A stretch of 64,000 nt of DNA, from contig JBBHKE010002693.1 in assembly GCA_037447655.1 (NCBI GenBank), positions 64,001-128,000 on the forward strand, given 5' to 3'. The stretch is from Zygnema cylindricum. Taxonomy: Eukaryota; Streptophyta; Zygnematophyceae; Zygnematales; Zygnemataceae. Both the position numbers and the translations under genes were made by a program. Positions within the stretch are counted from its first letter, which is position 1; each line of letters opens with the position of its first letter. The notes beneath the pieces were generated by a model, which searched no databases, was not told where the DNA came from, and saw nothing but the letters and a program-made list of their open reading frames with translations. Positions 1-10,412 of this stretch are shown here, piece by piece.

Positions 1-2
1 CG

Positions 3-644
3 TACAACAGTGCGGTGCACTCGTCTACGAATGCTACGCCATTCTCCCTCAAATGACGACAACCCACCCTTCCACAAAACTTATTGGTAGCGGACTGCCC
101 TACGCCGGCAGCTCTAGATTTTTCCAAAACAATGCACGTAAACCTAGAAAAGGCGGCGAAGGCGCTCTAGCTGGCAAAAGATCGTCAAAAGTCGCAGGCC
201 AACCCTCAACGGAAGGAAACCGTTTTCAGCGTGGGCAATAAGGTTCGCCTTAATATGGCAAACCTCTCCTTACCGGGTGCCCTCTCTAAGAAATTGGCAC
301 CAAAATTCACGCACCCATTCGCAGTTCTATCACGTGTGGGTGAGGTGGTGTATAAGTTGGATATTCTGAAGAAGTGGCATATCCACAATGTCTTCCATGT
401 TATCCTTCTTAAACCATTTCGCGACCCTGATTTGATGTTTCCTAATCGACAGTGGAATACTCCTTTACCACTTGTTTGGGGTACCTCGGACGAGTATGAG
501 GCGGAAGAGATCCTTCAGTCGCACAGCTCTCGGAATTCCAACTCTAGCCAATATCTGGTGCGTTGGAAGGGCTACGGAGCTGAGGACGACTCTTGGGTGG
601 AAGAGGAGGATGTGCATGCCCCTGAGTTGTTGCGCCGGTTTTAG
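3..644 (+). pseudogene. Ty3/gypsy integrase C-terminus with chromodomain (G1, upstream copy)
   Basis: This is the 3' end of a gypsy pol gene entering from the left edge. The frame reads the end of the integrase core, then the C-terminal domain (key stretch NMANLSLPGALSKKLAPKF) and a chromodomain near 495-640. The chromodomain keeps EYEAEEI, the RWKGY block and DSWV, so the aromatic residues that bind methylated histone H3 tails in this family are present. Such domains guide chromovirus integration to heterochromatin. In-frame TGA (54-56) and TAG (about 170) codons interrupt the frame before the chromodomain, so it is a pseudogene. The first 251 bases recur at 8367-8617 with one difference, both stops included. 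I am confident of the family; activity is excluded. Confidence 0.88.
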
Positions 645-1260
645 AAGAGTGAGGACACTCGGCTTTATCGGAGGGGCAAGCGCAGCAGCCACGGTAAAGG
701 AGCGAATCGCAGTGTCGCAATCATCGCAATTTTATTTAGGATGAGGCCAAAAAATGCAACGACGATTTTACCGCACCGTAGCGTTATAGCAGCGCAGCCA
801 CCGCAACGCAGCATGGTTACGGTGCCGTCAGAAGAACGCAGTGTCGTTGCTGCGCTGACACGAAAGCGCAACGGCGCAATTGTGTTTCACCATATTGGTG
901 ACAACAAACCCTCGGTTTCACTGCCTCAGCCATTTACCACCCGTGGGATGTCCGTCTGCATGACATCATCTCTCACGCGGAGGTCACCCTCGAGGTACAG
1001 GCACTCAAGCTGGCCCAGAAGAATGCTCTGCAATGGGCCTGAGCCGCCAGGAAACACGTTTCCTTCAAATTAAGGAAAGTACCGCGGTGGGAACCGGCAG
1101 GGGGGGTGGCGAAAGCGGGAGAGCAAACCAATTGACCAGAATCTGCCCAAGTTCTGGCACCAGAAAAACGAGTACTGGCGACCATTCCACCGCAACTTGA
1201 GGCACCAGCGGAGGTACCGAAGGAAGGGAAGGACCAAGTTCGAGAGCAAACACTCGAAGA

Positions 1261-1404
1261 CGCTTGTCAGCGACAGACCATCATATTGTGCTATTGGAGA
1301 CTCGTTGTAAGCAGCTCCAAAATCAAATTGACACCCTGCGACAAGAATTCGAGGAGTACCGTGAGGAGATATACGGCATGCTCCGGAAATTACAGTCTCT
1401 TTGA
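1261..1404 (+). other. Short coiled-coil reading-frame remnant
   Basis: A 47-codon open stretch without an ATG ends at TGA 1402-1404. It contains the heptad-like stretch LETRCKQLQNQIDTLRQEF, followed by further E/R/L-rich residues that would form an amphipathic coil. It may be the tail of a longer frame carried downstream of the chromodomain in this gypsy lineage. No family was recognised, and it may be chance. Confidence 0.25.
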
Positions 1405-1821
1405 GTAAGCAAATTTAACCGGGACGCTAAATCCTTAGTGGGAGACACCGAAACAGGGCTACCAGGTTTAGTACTTAGTGGCTAGAAACTAGGCTGCTAT
1501 AGTTGCGGTGGCAGAGCAGCGCAGCTGCGATTCCAGATCAGCGCAACATAGCAGCATAGCACTTTAGTAAAAAAGCGTAGCGCAACATAGCAACGCAGCG
1601 TGGAAGTATAGCAACGCGGCAGAATGTAGATGTAACGCAATAGTTCTAAAAAGATACTTTGGATAGATCTCGGTTGACCGCGATGGTCCACATGTACATT
1701 TGTACAGTAGTGGGTTGACTAGCAGCTAGTTAGTTGAAATAGTGGGACAAACGTAGTAGGAGACACTCTTCGAGTAGACCTTTGCAGTGAGCTGCCAACT
1801 TGTAATCTTTCTCTTGTTTAA

Positions 1822-1827
1822 TAAAGC
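1822..1827 (+). promoter_or_regulatory. Probable LTR poly(A) signal
   Basis: AATAAA follows a T-rich stretch about 120 bases before the primer-binding site, where the R/U5 part of the G1 LTR is expected. Confidence 0.45.
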
Positions 1828-1942
1828 CTGACATTCAATTGTGAGTGCTGTGTACTCTTGATGTTGCTACGTGGAGTTCATTGGTGTCTTTCCGCTGTGC
1901 ATTATAGCGTATTGTGGGCTATTATACGTGTCCCTTTTACGC

Positions 1943-1955
1943 TGGTATCGGAGCC
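1943..1955 (+). other. Primer-binding site of gypsy G1
   Basis: TGGTATCGGAGCC matches the complement of the 3' end of plant initiator tRNA-Met (TGGTATCAGAGCC) at 12 of 13 bases. It lies 21 bases before the gag start, so it marks the 5' LTR boundary of the second G1 internal region. Confidence 0.75.
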
Positions 1956-1975
1956 ACTCTTTGTGACTCGATAGC

Positions 1976-2893
1976 ATGGGCGAACACGGCGTATCCACTA
2001 CAGAAATGTTAGCGCAAGTTTTTAGGGAGTTGGAAAACGTTAGATTACAGAACGCGCAGCCAAGCAACACCGTCGCAACTTTGGAATCTCGTGTTGGTGA
2101 GCGACCTCATGGAGGCATGGAGAGGGACTACAGAAGACCGAAATTAAGACTTCCCGACGAGTTTGACCCTGCAAGGCACAAAAACTTGGACACGTGGCTA
2201 TTCTCTCTGGCGAATTATCTCGAGAATTTTCCTAGCCTATCAGACCGTGAGAAGATTCACTACGCGGGTGGTCTTCTCAAAGGGGCAGCGAGAGCATGGT
2301 GGAGGATATTGGTGGAGAATTATGAGATACTGACCGTTTGGGCTCTCTTCATTCAATTCCTCCGTGACGCTTGGCAGCTTGTCAATAGGGTTAAGGCTGC
2401 AAGAGAAAAGATTGCAATGTTGAAGCACCGAACTTCGGTGTTGGAGTTTACGCAACGGTTTTTGGAGTGGAAGGTTCAAATACCTACGATGACGGAGGAT
2501 GAAGCTGTGGATCGCTACGTGAAGGGGCTTAAATCATCCATTCGTAGGGATGTGGAACAATGGCTTGCTAGAGAAAGCACAACTCCTAGTCTCTCGGCAA
2601 TCATTCAGTTTGCTGAGCAGAACGATTCAGTCGACTTCAACTTCCGTAGACCTTATCATTATGGGTCGAATAGCGGCGGAGGGGGTCGATGAGACAATGG
2701 TCCAACTCCCATGGAGCTCACAACAATTGATGAGGACAAGGAGGTGGTCAATATGCTGCGGAAAAAGAAGAAAACTATCAACGCCAATGCCAACAACTTG
2801 TCCTCCGAGGAGCTCCAATGGAGGAGGCAAAATGGCCTGTGCTTCCAGTGCGATTCCCCGGACCATATGGCCCGAGAATGTCCAAAACGGTGA
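1976..2893 (+). pseudogene. Ty3/gypsy gag (G1)
   Basis: This encodes the capsid and nucleocapsid precursor of G1. Reading starts at the ATG 21 bases after the primer-binding site. The retrotransposon gag core is recognisable by the block around WLFSLANYLENFPSLSDREK and the following AARAWW and RFLEWK motifs. A C-X2-C-X4-H-X4-C zinc knuckle (CFQCDSPDHMAREC) lies at about 2840-2885. The frame stays the same from 1976 into the protease but is cut by TGA at 2690-2692 and at 2891-2893. The gene is therefore nearly full length but inactive. Confidence 0.85.
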
Positions 2894-2920
2894 AATCCAG
2901 GAAAGAGGAACATTAACATC

Positions 2921-3436
2921 ATGAGGTTAGCTAGTGAAGGAGGAGACCCTTTGGTATTTCGGGATCAAATCGAAGTGAGCGCAACTAGCTTCATGGTGGA
3001 CTTCAGAGAATCGGGAAATTTCATCAACGAGGCGACGGTGAAAAGGTTGAAACTTCCTCTCATGGTGCTTAAAGATCATCAGTCGGTACAATTGGCAGAC
3101 GAAAGTTCCTTATCCATTACCCATCGTACTCCGAGGTTACGCGTCGGAATCGGGAAATTTCGATGGTTTGACACTCTTCATGTATTACCTCTTGGGGACC
3201 ATGAGGTAATCTTGGGGAAGCCGTGGCTACAAAAATGGAATCCGACGATCGATTGGAGAAGTGGGGCCATGAGAGTGAAGAGGGGTGAAGAAGAGTTTGA
3301 GGTAAAAGCGGGAGCGGCTAGTAAAGGAGCGGAAGAGGGACGCCTATTTTCGGCCTTATAGCTTAAGAGGGCACTCAGAAAAGGGGAAATTATTTGTATA
3401 GCGGTCGTCCACTCCATGGAGGAGGCGAAGGAGGAG
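2921..3436 (+). pseudogene. Ty3/gypsy aspartic protease region (G1)
   Basis: This continues the gag frame. It shows the retropepsin pattern: FMVDFRESGNFINEA near 2985-3020, then HEVILGKPWLQKWNPTIDW, the typical GMPWL-type block of gypsy proteases. The active-site triad D-S/T-G reads D-F-R; both substitutions can arise by single transitions, so catalysis is lost. A TAG stop falls at 3359-3361, after which the frame continues to about 3436, where a copia LTR fragment interrupts the element. The pol frame resumes at 4371. Confidence 0.75.
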
Positions 3437-4370
3437 ATTTCGTGAGAAACTTCACCCCTGTGAAGGCAAGAATCCCTTAAGTGGATAGCAAAAAGAATCT
3501 CTCAATTTGCTCCCTTGAGCAGTAAATAATGGAAGGTTAAGGTTGACCTTTTGTACAGCAGCTCTTTGGGAGAGAGGGTCCTATCTTCTTATTTTTCTAA
3601 GTGCTATCTCTCTCACAGACTCTATCTACTGATGTACGGAGCCAACCAGATTACAGTTTAGTACACAAAAGTACACCTGCCGGTGTACTTTCTGTACGGA
3701 TAGTGTACGACATGGCCTAAATGGCAACACGTGGTATGTCCGTATTCGCTCCCTTAATCCTCAGAGATGTTGCGATCCAATGTCAATCCGCCACGTGTCA
3801 TCCAATGTGGCGATGACCACAAACCGCCGAAATCCTCTTGCGCGATCTCGGCGTTAATTCCGGCCGTCCGATTAAATTAACATTTAATCGTAGCCATAAT
3901 AAATACATGCGCGGTATTCGTTTCATTAAAGAAATAAATGCACGGTATTGGTTTCTTATCCGTACCGTAATCCGTACTTTTACATTACAAGATCTATGTA
4001 TCCCGTAAACAATTACAGTTAAATGAATTATCCTACCTCATAATGTTTAATTAAATATCAAACCATATAGTACGTACTAGACATAACGGCTAAGGCTACC
4101 GGCTACTGGCTGTCTGCCGTCCGGTAGGTAGCAGGATCAAATCCTGTGGCCGGCACTTACCTTTTAGTAAATAAACCCCTAACTAATATATATTTCCCGT
4201 AAACCTCTGGATAGCCTAGGTAGCCATGGCTCTAGCTCCCTCTCCAATTTCTCAGTGACTGCGACAAGTTTGAGAGTTGGAGAGAGAAGTTAGAGGTAGA
4301 CTGCCTCGGCTTCTTTCTATATTTCTATTTAGACCTAGAAAATACTTTAAATGGACCATTAATTTCTACA
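3437..4370 (-). mobile_element. Truncated copia LTR inserted in gypsy G1
   Basis: Its right edge is the reverse complement of the type A LTR start (TGTAGAAATTAATGGTCC), ending exactly at 4370, where gypsy pol resumes in frame. Its left part lacks the usual terminal block (reverse of ...GAGTTTCA) and starts instead near the stretch that normally lies about 130 bases inside the LTR. No clear target-site duplication is visible, consistent with deletion at the left edge. Confidence 0.75.
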
Positions 4371-5589
4371 GAAGGACCCGACTTCAACTCAAAAGAAAGT
4401 GACGACACCGGAAAGACTTCCGAAGAGGCCCCAGAAGTCGTGACAAAACTTCTCGAGGAGTACGTAGATGTTTTTCCACCCAAGCTCCCCGAGGGCTTAC
4501 CTCCGAAGCGCGAAGTAGACCACAAGATAGAGCTTGTTCTCGGAGCGGTACCCCCGGCTAATTGGATGTACAAGATGAGTTACACCGAATTGGACGAACT
4601 CAAAAAGCAACTCGCGGAGTTGGTCGATGCCGAAGCTATAAAACCGAGCAAGTCACCGTATGGAGCCCCCGTTCTCTTCGTGAATAAAAAATATGGAGGT
4701 TTTCGTATGTGTGTGGACTACCGAGCGCTAAACAAGTTAACGGTGAAGAATGCCTACCCTTTACCGAGAATAGACGAATTGTTGGATCGACTTCGAGGTG
4801 CTAAATATTTCTCAAAAATAGATTTGCGGAGCGGTTATCACCAGATTAGAATTGCAAAGGAGGATGTGGAAAAGACGGCGTTTAGAACTCGTTATGGCCA
4901 TTTCCAGTTTCGAGTAATGCCCTTCGGGTTGACCAATGCGCCGGCGACTTTTATGCATCTGATGAACTCCATCTTTCGGCAATATGTGGATGCGTTTGTA
5001 ATCGTTTTTCTAGACGACATCTTGGCGTATAGCCGAACGCTGGAGGATCACATGAAGCACCTACGGACGGTCCTACAAGTCTTTCGGGAAAATAAGTTGT
5101 ACGCTAAGAGGAGTAAATGTGACTTCTTGAAGGAGAAAATTGATTTTCTGGGCCATGTGGTGAGCCGGGACGGAATCGCAGTGGATCCAAACAAAACGAG
5201 GGCCGTAAGGTGTGGCCGCAGCCAGGGAATATTACGAAATTACAGAGCTTTCTAGGATTATTCTCCTACTATCGTTGTTTCGTCGAAGGTTTCGCAAAAA
5301 TCGCTGCACCATTCACGGAATTACTCAAGAATGACGTGCCCTACGAGTGGAAATCGGCGCAAGGGGCAGCTTTTAACACGCTAAAGGAGCGGTTGGTTAC
5401 TACCCCAGTGTTAGCTGTTCCCGACCAGGACTTACCCTGGACGATAATTTCAGACGCTAGCGATACGGCTATTGGAGCGATCCTTATGTAGGATCAAGGA
5501 AAACGCCTACAACCCATTGCCTACGACAGTCGAAAACTAAAAGCATCGGAGCTGAACTGGGCCACCCATGAAAAGGAGACAATTGCGAT
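4371..5589 (+). pseudogene. Ty3/gypsy reverse transcriptase and start of RNase H (G1)
   Basis: This is the RT domain. Landmarks in order are the entry block [62 protein letters not shown] and the catalytic FLDDILAYS, with both aspartates kept. A frameshift near 5210-5250 moves the reading into the frame carrying [16 protein letters not shown], followed by the RNase H start (SDASDTAIGAILM) and a TAG. RNase H is cut off at 5589 by insertion of a gag-only copia derivative; the rest of RNase H and the integrase N-terminus are missing. Confidence 0.88.
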
Positions 5590-5719
5590 TGTTGAAATTT
5601 ATGTATTTTCTAGGTCTGTATTGGAAAAATAAATAGAGTGTTGAAAAGAGGTGACTAATAGTTCACTTCTATATTTTAGTTAGAATGTAAAGAGAGAGAA
5701 AGAGAGGACCAAAGGCACG
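5590..5719 (+). mobile_element. 5' LTR fragment of gag-only copia copy
   Basis: It starts TGTTGAAATTTATG and matches, almost base for base, the first 130 bases of the LTR at 29993. It then joins directly to gag sequence. The join has a short shared AAAGG/GG stretch, suggesting deletion between LTR and gag at microhomology. Confidence 0.75.
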
Positions 5720-5725
5720 GGAGCT

Positions 5726-6730
5726 TTGAAAAAAGGGGTTTGCTTCTTTTGTAGGGAACCAGGTCATTATATGGAGGAATGCCCTTGTTTGGAAAAACTT
5801 AGAAGTTGGAATGTGGATGAGGAGGACGAAGAGGAAGAGGAGAAAGAGGATGAAGAAAAATTGGAGCTTCTTCACATCGGTAGAATGGGGAAGAGAGAAA
5901 AGTACACAGAAATAGGACGAAGGCAACAGTGTGCTTTTGGAGGTATAAGGGAAGTAAAGAGAGAGGAGATACTTGAGGATGTCAAGGAGTGTAGAGTATA
6001 TGATTTAGAAATGAGGAAGTCAGATCTAGGATCCATAAGTGAAAACGGGAAAGATAAAATTAATGAGGATAATTTTATACACAATAGGGAAACAGAAAAC
6101 TGGTCGGAAAGGGAGACTTCAACGGATTCCGAGGAAAGGGGAGAAGTGAAACTCGAAGAGGTTTTAAAGGATAGGGGAGAAGAGAAATATTTGATTAAAG
6201 GTTTAGGGGAGAAGAAATATTTATTGGGAACTAAATTAGAAAGTAATAGTGGAAAGAATTCCATGGAAGAGAGTGAGGGAAGTTCAGAAAATGGGGTAAT
6301 TATCATGGATAAAAATATGAGTACGAAAGATATAGATCTTATGAGGAACTTAGTGGGGACTAGTGGTTTTTGGGAATATTTGGGGGTGGATGGATTTGAC
6401 ATCACTACTTGGTGTGACGAAGATGTGCCTGTAAAAGGGTTAGCATCTAGGTGTATGTTGCAGATTGGAAATGGGGCTGGCTATTTGGATCGCAAGAGGG
6501 AAATCGGTTTGTGTGTGGATGAAAGAGTGATGAAGTGGATAAAATCTTTGCTTGAATTTAAGAAAAATGGGATGTTAAATAAAATGTGTGATATAATTAT
6601 CATTTCAGTTCATTTAATGCACTGTGTTAAATACTTAAGTTTTATGAAAGGAAAAGGAAAAAGGAAAAAGAAAAGGAAAAAGGGGAGGGGATGTTTGTTT
6701 ACTTGTTTGTGGGAGTTGAAAGAAAAATAG
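5726..6730 (+). CDS. Gag-only copia derivative: zinc knuckle plus collapsed RT/RNase H relics (truncated copy)
   Basis: This 334-codon open frame is homologous to the C-terminal half of the long frame at 51707-53737. It opens just before the zinc knuckle CFFCREPGHYMEEC and passes through acidic, Lys/Glu-rich sequence. Stretches that still resemble pol follow: KYLLGTKLESN recalls the RT block KYILGIQVE, NLVGTSGFWEYLGVDG recalls the RNase H entry YLVGTSEFWLHLGG, and VMKWIKSLL recalls LMWVKSLL. No catalytic residues remain. The frame ends in a Lys/Arg tail at TAG 6728-6730, just before polypurine tract and 3' LTR. The gag N-terminus was deleted, so this copy is probably not functional although it is open. 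Confidence 0.7.
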   Translation: MKKGVCFFCREPGHYMEECPCLEKLRSWNVDEEDEEEEEKEDEEKLELLHIGRMGKREKYTEIGRRQQCAFGGIREVKREEILEDVKECRVYDLEMRKSDLGSISENGKDKINEDNFIHNRETENWSERETSTDSEERGEVKLEEVLKDRGEEKYLIKGLGEKKYLLGTKLESNSGKNSMEESEGSSENGVIIMDKNMSTKDIDLMRNLVGTSGFWEYLGVDGFDITTWCDEDVPVKGLASRCMLQIGNGAGYLDRKREIGLCVDERVMKWIKSLLEFKKNGMLNKMCDIIIISVHLMHCVKYLSFMKGKGKRKKKRKKGRGCLFTCLWELKEK

Positions 6731-6748
6731 ACTAGAAAATAAGGGGAG

Positions 6749-7941
6749 TGTTGGAATTCAAGTATTTTCTAGGTCTAGAGATTGCAAAATAAAAAGCAAA
6801 ATAGTAGATATTGACAGCCTGCCTCTAACTCCTCCTCAAGTCCCCACACTTGTCGCAGTCACTGAAGACTGAAGGAGGAGTTAGCCATGGCTGCCTGTGC
6901 TGTCTAGAGGGAGACAGACAGTTGTTTTATAGGGGGTTTTCTGTAAAAGATAGTTTCGCCAGGTCCAGGATTTGATCCTGGTACCTGCCACTTGTCAAAC
7001 CGACAATAGCCGGTAGTCTTATCCAGATAGTCTTAATAATATTAAATATTAGGAGGTATGATATTTATTTAAATAGTTACTATAAGAATAATTCATTTAA
7101 CTAGAACTATATGGATACTGCATAGAAACAGTTGTGGAAAGTACGACGTACGGTACGATTACGAAATAAATACCGCGCGGTTTGTTTGACGCCGGAAAGA
7201 ATACCGCGCAGGTATTTATGACGGCCACGATTGAAATCCAAATTGATCGGACGGCCGCGAAGGATGCCGAGATCGCGGCGTACGATTTTGGCGGTTTGCG
7301 ATCACCGCCACATTAAGTGACACGTGGTAACACTACATTGGATTGCGGCAACTCCGGAGATTACGGGAACAAATCCGGATATGACACGGGTCGACATTTT
7401 TGCCATGTTGTACAATGGCCGTACATAAAGTACACCGGCACCTGTACTTTTATGTACGATACAGTAATTTGATTGGTGCCGTACTTCAGTAGATAGAGTT
7501 TTAGAGAGGGAATAGGACTTAGATAAATTTTGGGTAGGCAGCTGCCTCTCCCAGAGAGCACCCTGTATAAATGGCAAACTTTGGCCAGCCATAACTATCA
7601 ATTTACTTGACCATTTTCAGTGATTCTTTTTGCTGCGGACTCAGGGGAGTCTAGGCTACACAGGGGTGTAGTCGGTCAGAGTTTTTGTCTGCCAGGGTGG
7701 CTGTATTTCTAAGGGAAAGTCAAAGTGGGTGAATGTGTCCAAATCTCATATTCTAACTTTGCATTCTGTGGTGGAACTGAGCACACAGAAAGTGTTATTT
7801 CACAGGGGTGAATCTATATTGGGGTTCTGACTGTCAAGGGGTCAGTCACTTGGGTTTATATTAACTTGGAGTCGGCACTATCTAGATTAGCTTCTTTTGG
7901 ATCTGCATACTCTGAGGGCCAATGGAGGTCTCAGAGTTTCA
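6749..7941 (+). mobile_element. 3' LTR of the gag-only copia copy
   Basis: It is preceded by the polypurine tract AATAAGGGGAG, starts TGTTGGAATTC and ends ...GAGTTTCA; length is 1193 bp. It carries a TATA box (TATAAAT, 7566-7572) and a CACGTG G-box at 7321-7326. Gypsy integrase sequence starts immediately after. The start differs from the 5' LTR fragment at 5590 and no duplication matches across the element, so the present copy is a recombinant with loss of flanking gypsy sequence. Confidence 0.85.
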
Positions 7942-8617
7942 GATATTGCGGAGTATGTTTGGACGTGTGACTCATGTAATAAGAACAAATCCGAATCAGG
8001 ACAGCAAGGTTTGTTACAACCCCTTCCCTTACCATCTGTTCCTTGGGAGGCGATCTCGATGGATTTCATCGTAGCTCTTGCGCTGACTAAGGAGGGCTAT
8101 GACTCAATCTTCGTCGTCATGGATTATTTGACGAAAATGGCGCATTTCCTACCCACGTCAACCACAGCCACTGCGCAAGATGTCGCGGACTTATTCTTTT
8201 GGGAGATATTTCGTCATCACGGACTTCCGACGAGGATCGTCAACGACCGTGATCGGAAATTCGTGAGCCGGAAAAAGGGTGAATCGGACTTTCGAGGAGG
8301 CGTTGCGGGCTTATATCTCGGTGCACCAAACGGATTGGGTGAACCATCTAACAACGATTGAGGTGGCGTACAACAGTGCGGTGCACTCGTCTACGAATGC
8401 TACGCCATTCTCCCTCAAATGACGACAACCCACCCTTCCACAAAACTTATTGGTAGCGGACTGCCCTACGCCGGCAGCTCTAGATTTTTCCAAAACAATG
8501 CACGTAAACCTAGAAAAGGCGGCGAAGGCGCTCTAGCTGGCAAAAGATCGTCAAAAGTCGCAGGCCAACCCTCAACGGAAGGAAACCGTTTTCAGCGTGG
8601 GCAATAAGGTTTGCCTT
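7942..8617 (+). pseudogene. Ty3/gypsy integrase core (G1, second copy, part 1)
   Basis: This holds the end of the zinc-binding region (VWTCDSCNKNKSES) and the catalytic core: SMDFIVAL with the first Asp, VVMDYLTKMAHFLPT, and VNDRDRKFVS with the second Asp. A frameshift follows near 8270. From 8367 the sequence repeats window positions 1-251 with one difference, including the same TGA and TAG stops. The frame is then split at 8617 by a TRIM element with a GCCTT duplication and resumes at 10537. Confidence 0.85.
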
Positions 8618-8677
8618 TGTTGGATTGGCACGTGAAGCCGGTCCAATACGCGGTAGAATATGGAAATATCCCTACTC

Positions 8678-10076
8678 TGTTGTTCTTTGGTCTAAAATAG
8701 ACCGCAGAAGCGACCAAAACTATCATGCAAGAAGCTAAGCAAAAATAGGTCGACGAACAATCATTTGAAATGCATCCTCCATATGCGTACACAGACGCAA
8801 CAAACAACATTTAGGGTTTCATGGAATAATCAACATAAATAAACCCTATGACAACATCTAAGGTTTGATGGAATAATCAATATAAGCAAACCCTAGGACA
8901 AATGCATAAATAATGCATATGAAACAAACATAAAATAACATAAATAAATAATAACAAATAGAGTGCAATCTCACATAAACATTAGATAAACAAAAGTATA
9001 TCAATAAACATATTACTCAAATGCATGACCTAATCGGCAACCCTAAAAGTTTACATCTTCGGTCCCCACTTTACTAACCAGCATTGATTATTAATTTCTA
9101 ACAAAGCTCATTCCTATATATACACTTGTGAGCTGTCAATGAATTGCTACATGTCAAAATAGCCAACGTACCTTCCACTAAGTAGTATTACATCATGAGA
9201 ACCTATTACGACAAATAATCCTAACTGTAAGTGTACACCTGAAAGTCAACCAATCATAAGCGTACACTTGTCTCCAAGTACGACACTGCATACACACAAA
9301 TTAAAATACCGAAACCCTAATTGACCACCTAAATAGAAACTATAATAATCAACAATAAAATATTAATTCACGTAAGACAAAACAATGTTGTTTCAAATAT
9401 TTATACCGACGCGTCCGCAAAATACGCGTCATAAGCGAGAACTCGCTTAGTCACTCGCAGATAATTCCACGTAGTGAACCGACATCGTATATGTACGGTC
9501 CACCTAATAATACGTCATTAAAGATAATGAGATCCCTTGAAAATATCGGCGGACGCCATCCGCCTTCCACGTGTACCACGAATCACTTGTCAAACAATCC
9601 GGAACGTCCAAAAATAAATATTGTGTGATTGACGCGATTTCGCGTCACCACTACATAAAAATCTCGGCGGCCTATTTCCGCCGTCCGTCGCTCTTAATCG
9701 GCACCCTTGATGTCGCGCCGCGTGGTCATAAAAATCCACTTGTCGAAACCTCGTACAATCGAAATCATTTTCGTACCGCAAGCGCGTCCCTTGTAATAAA
9801 TGCGCTTGTCGCATTTTGTTTCGTACGCCATGCGTACATTTTCACACTTCGAAAATTTCAAATCGGATCGCTTCGCTATCCGCCGTCCATTTACATTGCG
9901 CATTCCGCGCCACTCAATTAGTCCTTCACGTACATTTAATTTTCTTCGTACATTTACTCCCCCAATCCGCAAATCTATTCGAACCTCCACACTACATCAC
10001 GTAAATGCGCACACACGCGAACACGCGCACGCACGAAACGCTCCGTACGCACGAAACTAAGTTTTCAAAAACAACA
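8678..10076. mobile_element. Solo LTR nested in the TRIM 5' LTR
   Basis: This 1399-bp block begins TGTTGTTCTTTGG and ends CAAAAACAACA, giving TGTTG/CAACA ends. It is flanked by TACTC on the left and AACTC on the right, a 5-bp duplication with one mismatch. No coding capacity is visible. The last 700 bases resemble 28970-29467, another remnant of the same family. Confidence 0.82.
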
Positions 10077-10126
10077 AACTCGAGCCGCCCGTAATAAATG
10101 GGTACGGACCCGCCAGTCTCAACATC

Positions 10127-10198
10127 GAGCTAGTGGCACAGTGGTAGTGCGTTGGCAGCTGAAGTGAAAGGTCCCAGGTTCGAACCCTGGCCGGCTCA
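10127..10198 (+). tRNA. tRNA-like cloverleaf in TRIM 5' LTR (probable tRNA relic or Pol III promoter)
   Basis: It has an A box (TGGCACAGTGG) and B box (GGTTCGAACCC) at tRNA spacing. The D stem GCAC/GTGC and T stem CCAGG/CCTGG pair fully, and the acceptor stem pairs at six of seven positions. The anticodon loop AGCTGAA lacks U33 and this copy has one mismatch in the stem, so decoding function is unlikely. Confidence 0.55.
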
Positions 10199-10250
10199 AT
10201 TTTCCCAAGTGTGGGACATGCCGAATCCCGGATTTCTAGGAAATCTAACA

Positions 10251-10263
10251 TGGTATCGGAGCC
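10251..10263 (+). other. TRIM primer-binding site
   Basis: TGGTATCGGAGCC directly follows the 5' LTR end ...CTAACA. It is complementary to the 3' end of initiator tRNA-Met with one mismatch and is identical to the site used by gypsy G1. Confidence 0.85.
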
Positions 10264-10412
10264 AGCGGGATTGCGGATGGTTTGATCGGCTTTCCCGTGA
10301 GAGGGGGTGTTGGATTGGCACGTGAAGCCGGTCCAATACGGGGTAGAATATGGAAATATCCATACTCGAGCCGCCCGTAATAAATGGGTACGGACTTGCT
10401 AGTCTGAACATC

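Larger units (their letters stand above)
645..1942 (+). other. 3' non-coding and LTR region of gypsy G1
   Basis: This stretch lies between the chromodomain stop and the primer-binding site of the next gag, so it should hold the 3' untranslated part of one G1 copy and the LTR shared with the next. It contains a run of GCGCAACATAGC-like short repeats at about 1500-1620, a poly(A) signal and G-rich tracts (for example at 1100) that could be polypurine tracts. I could not fix the LTR start, because no clean TG..CA pair or second LTR copy is available in the window. Confidence 0.5.

Noticed and set aside
741-1073. Open frame of 110 codons after the gypsy chromodomain
   Set aside because: Composition is repeat-like, no domain was recognised, and the second copy of the region (11030-11107) does not keep the frame.
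5872-6405. 177-codon - strand frame
   Set aside because: Antisense shadow of the gag-only frame at 5726-6730, with the same Ser/Pro-rich composition as the shadow at 51873.
9571-10060. Overlapping open frames on both strands (for example 116 codons from 9571)
   Set aside because: They lie inside a TG..CA-bounded solo LTR with a target duplication and have Arg/His/Thr-rich, low-information composition.
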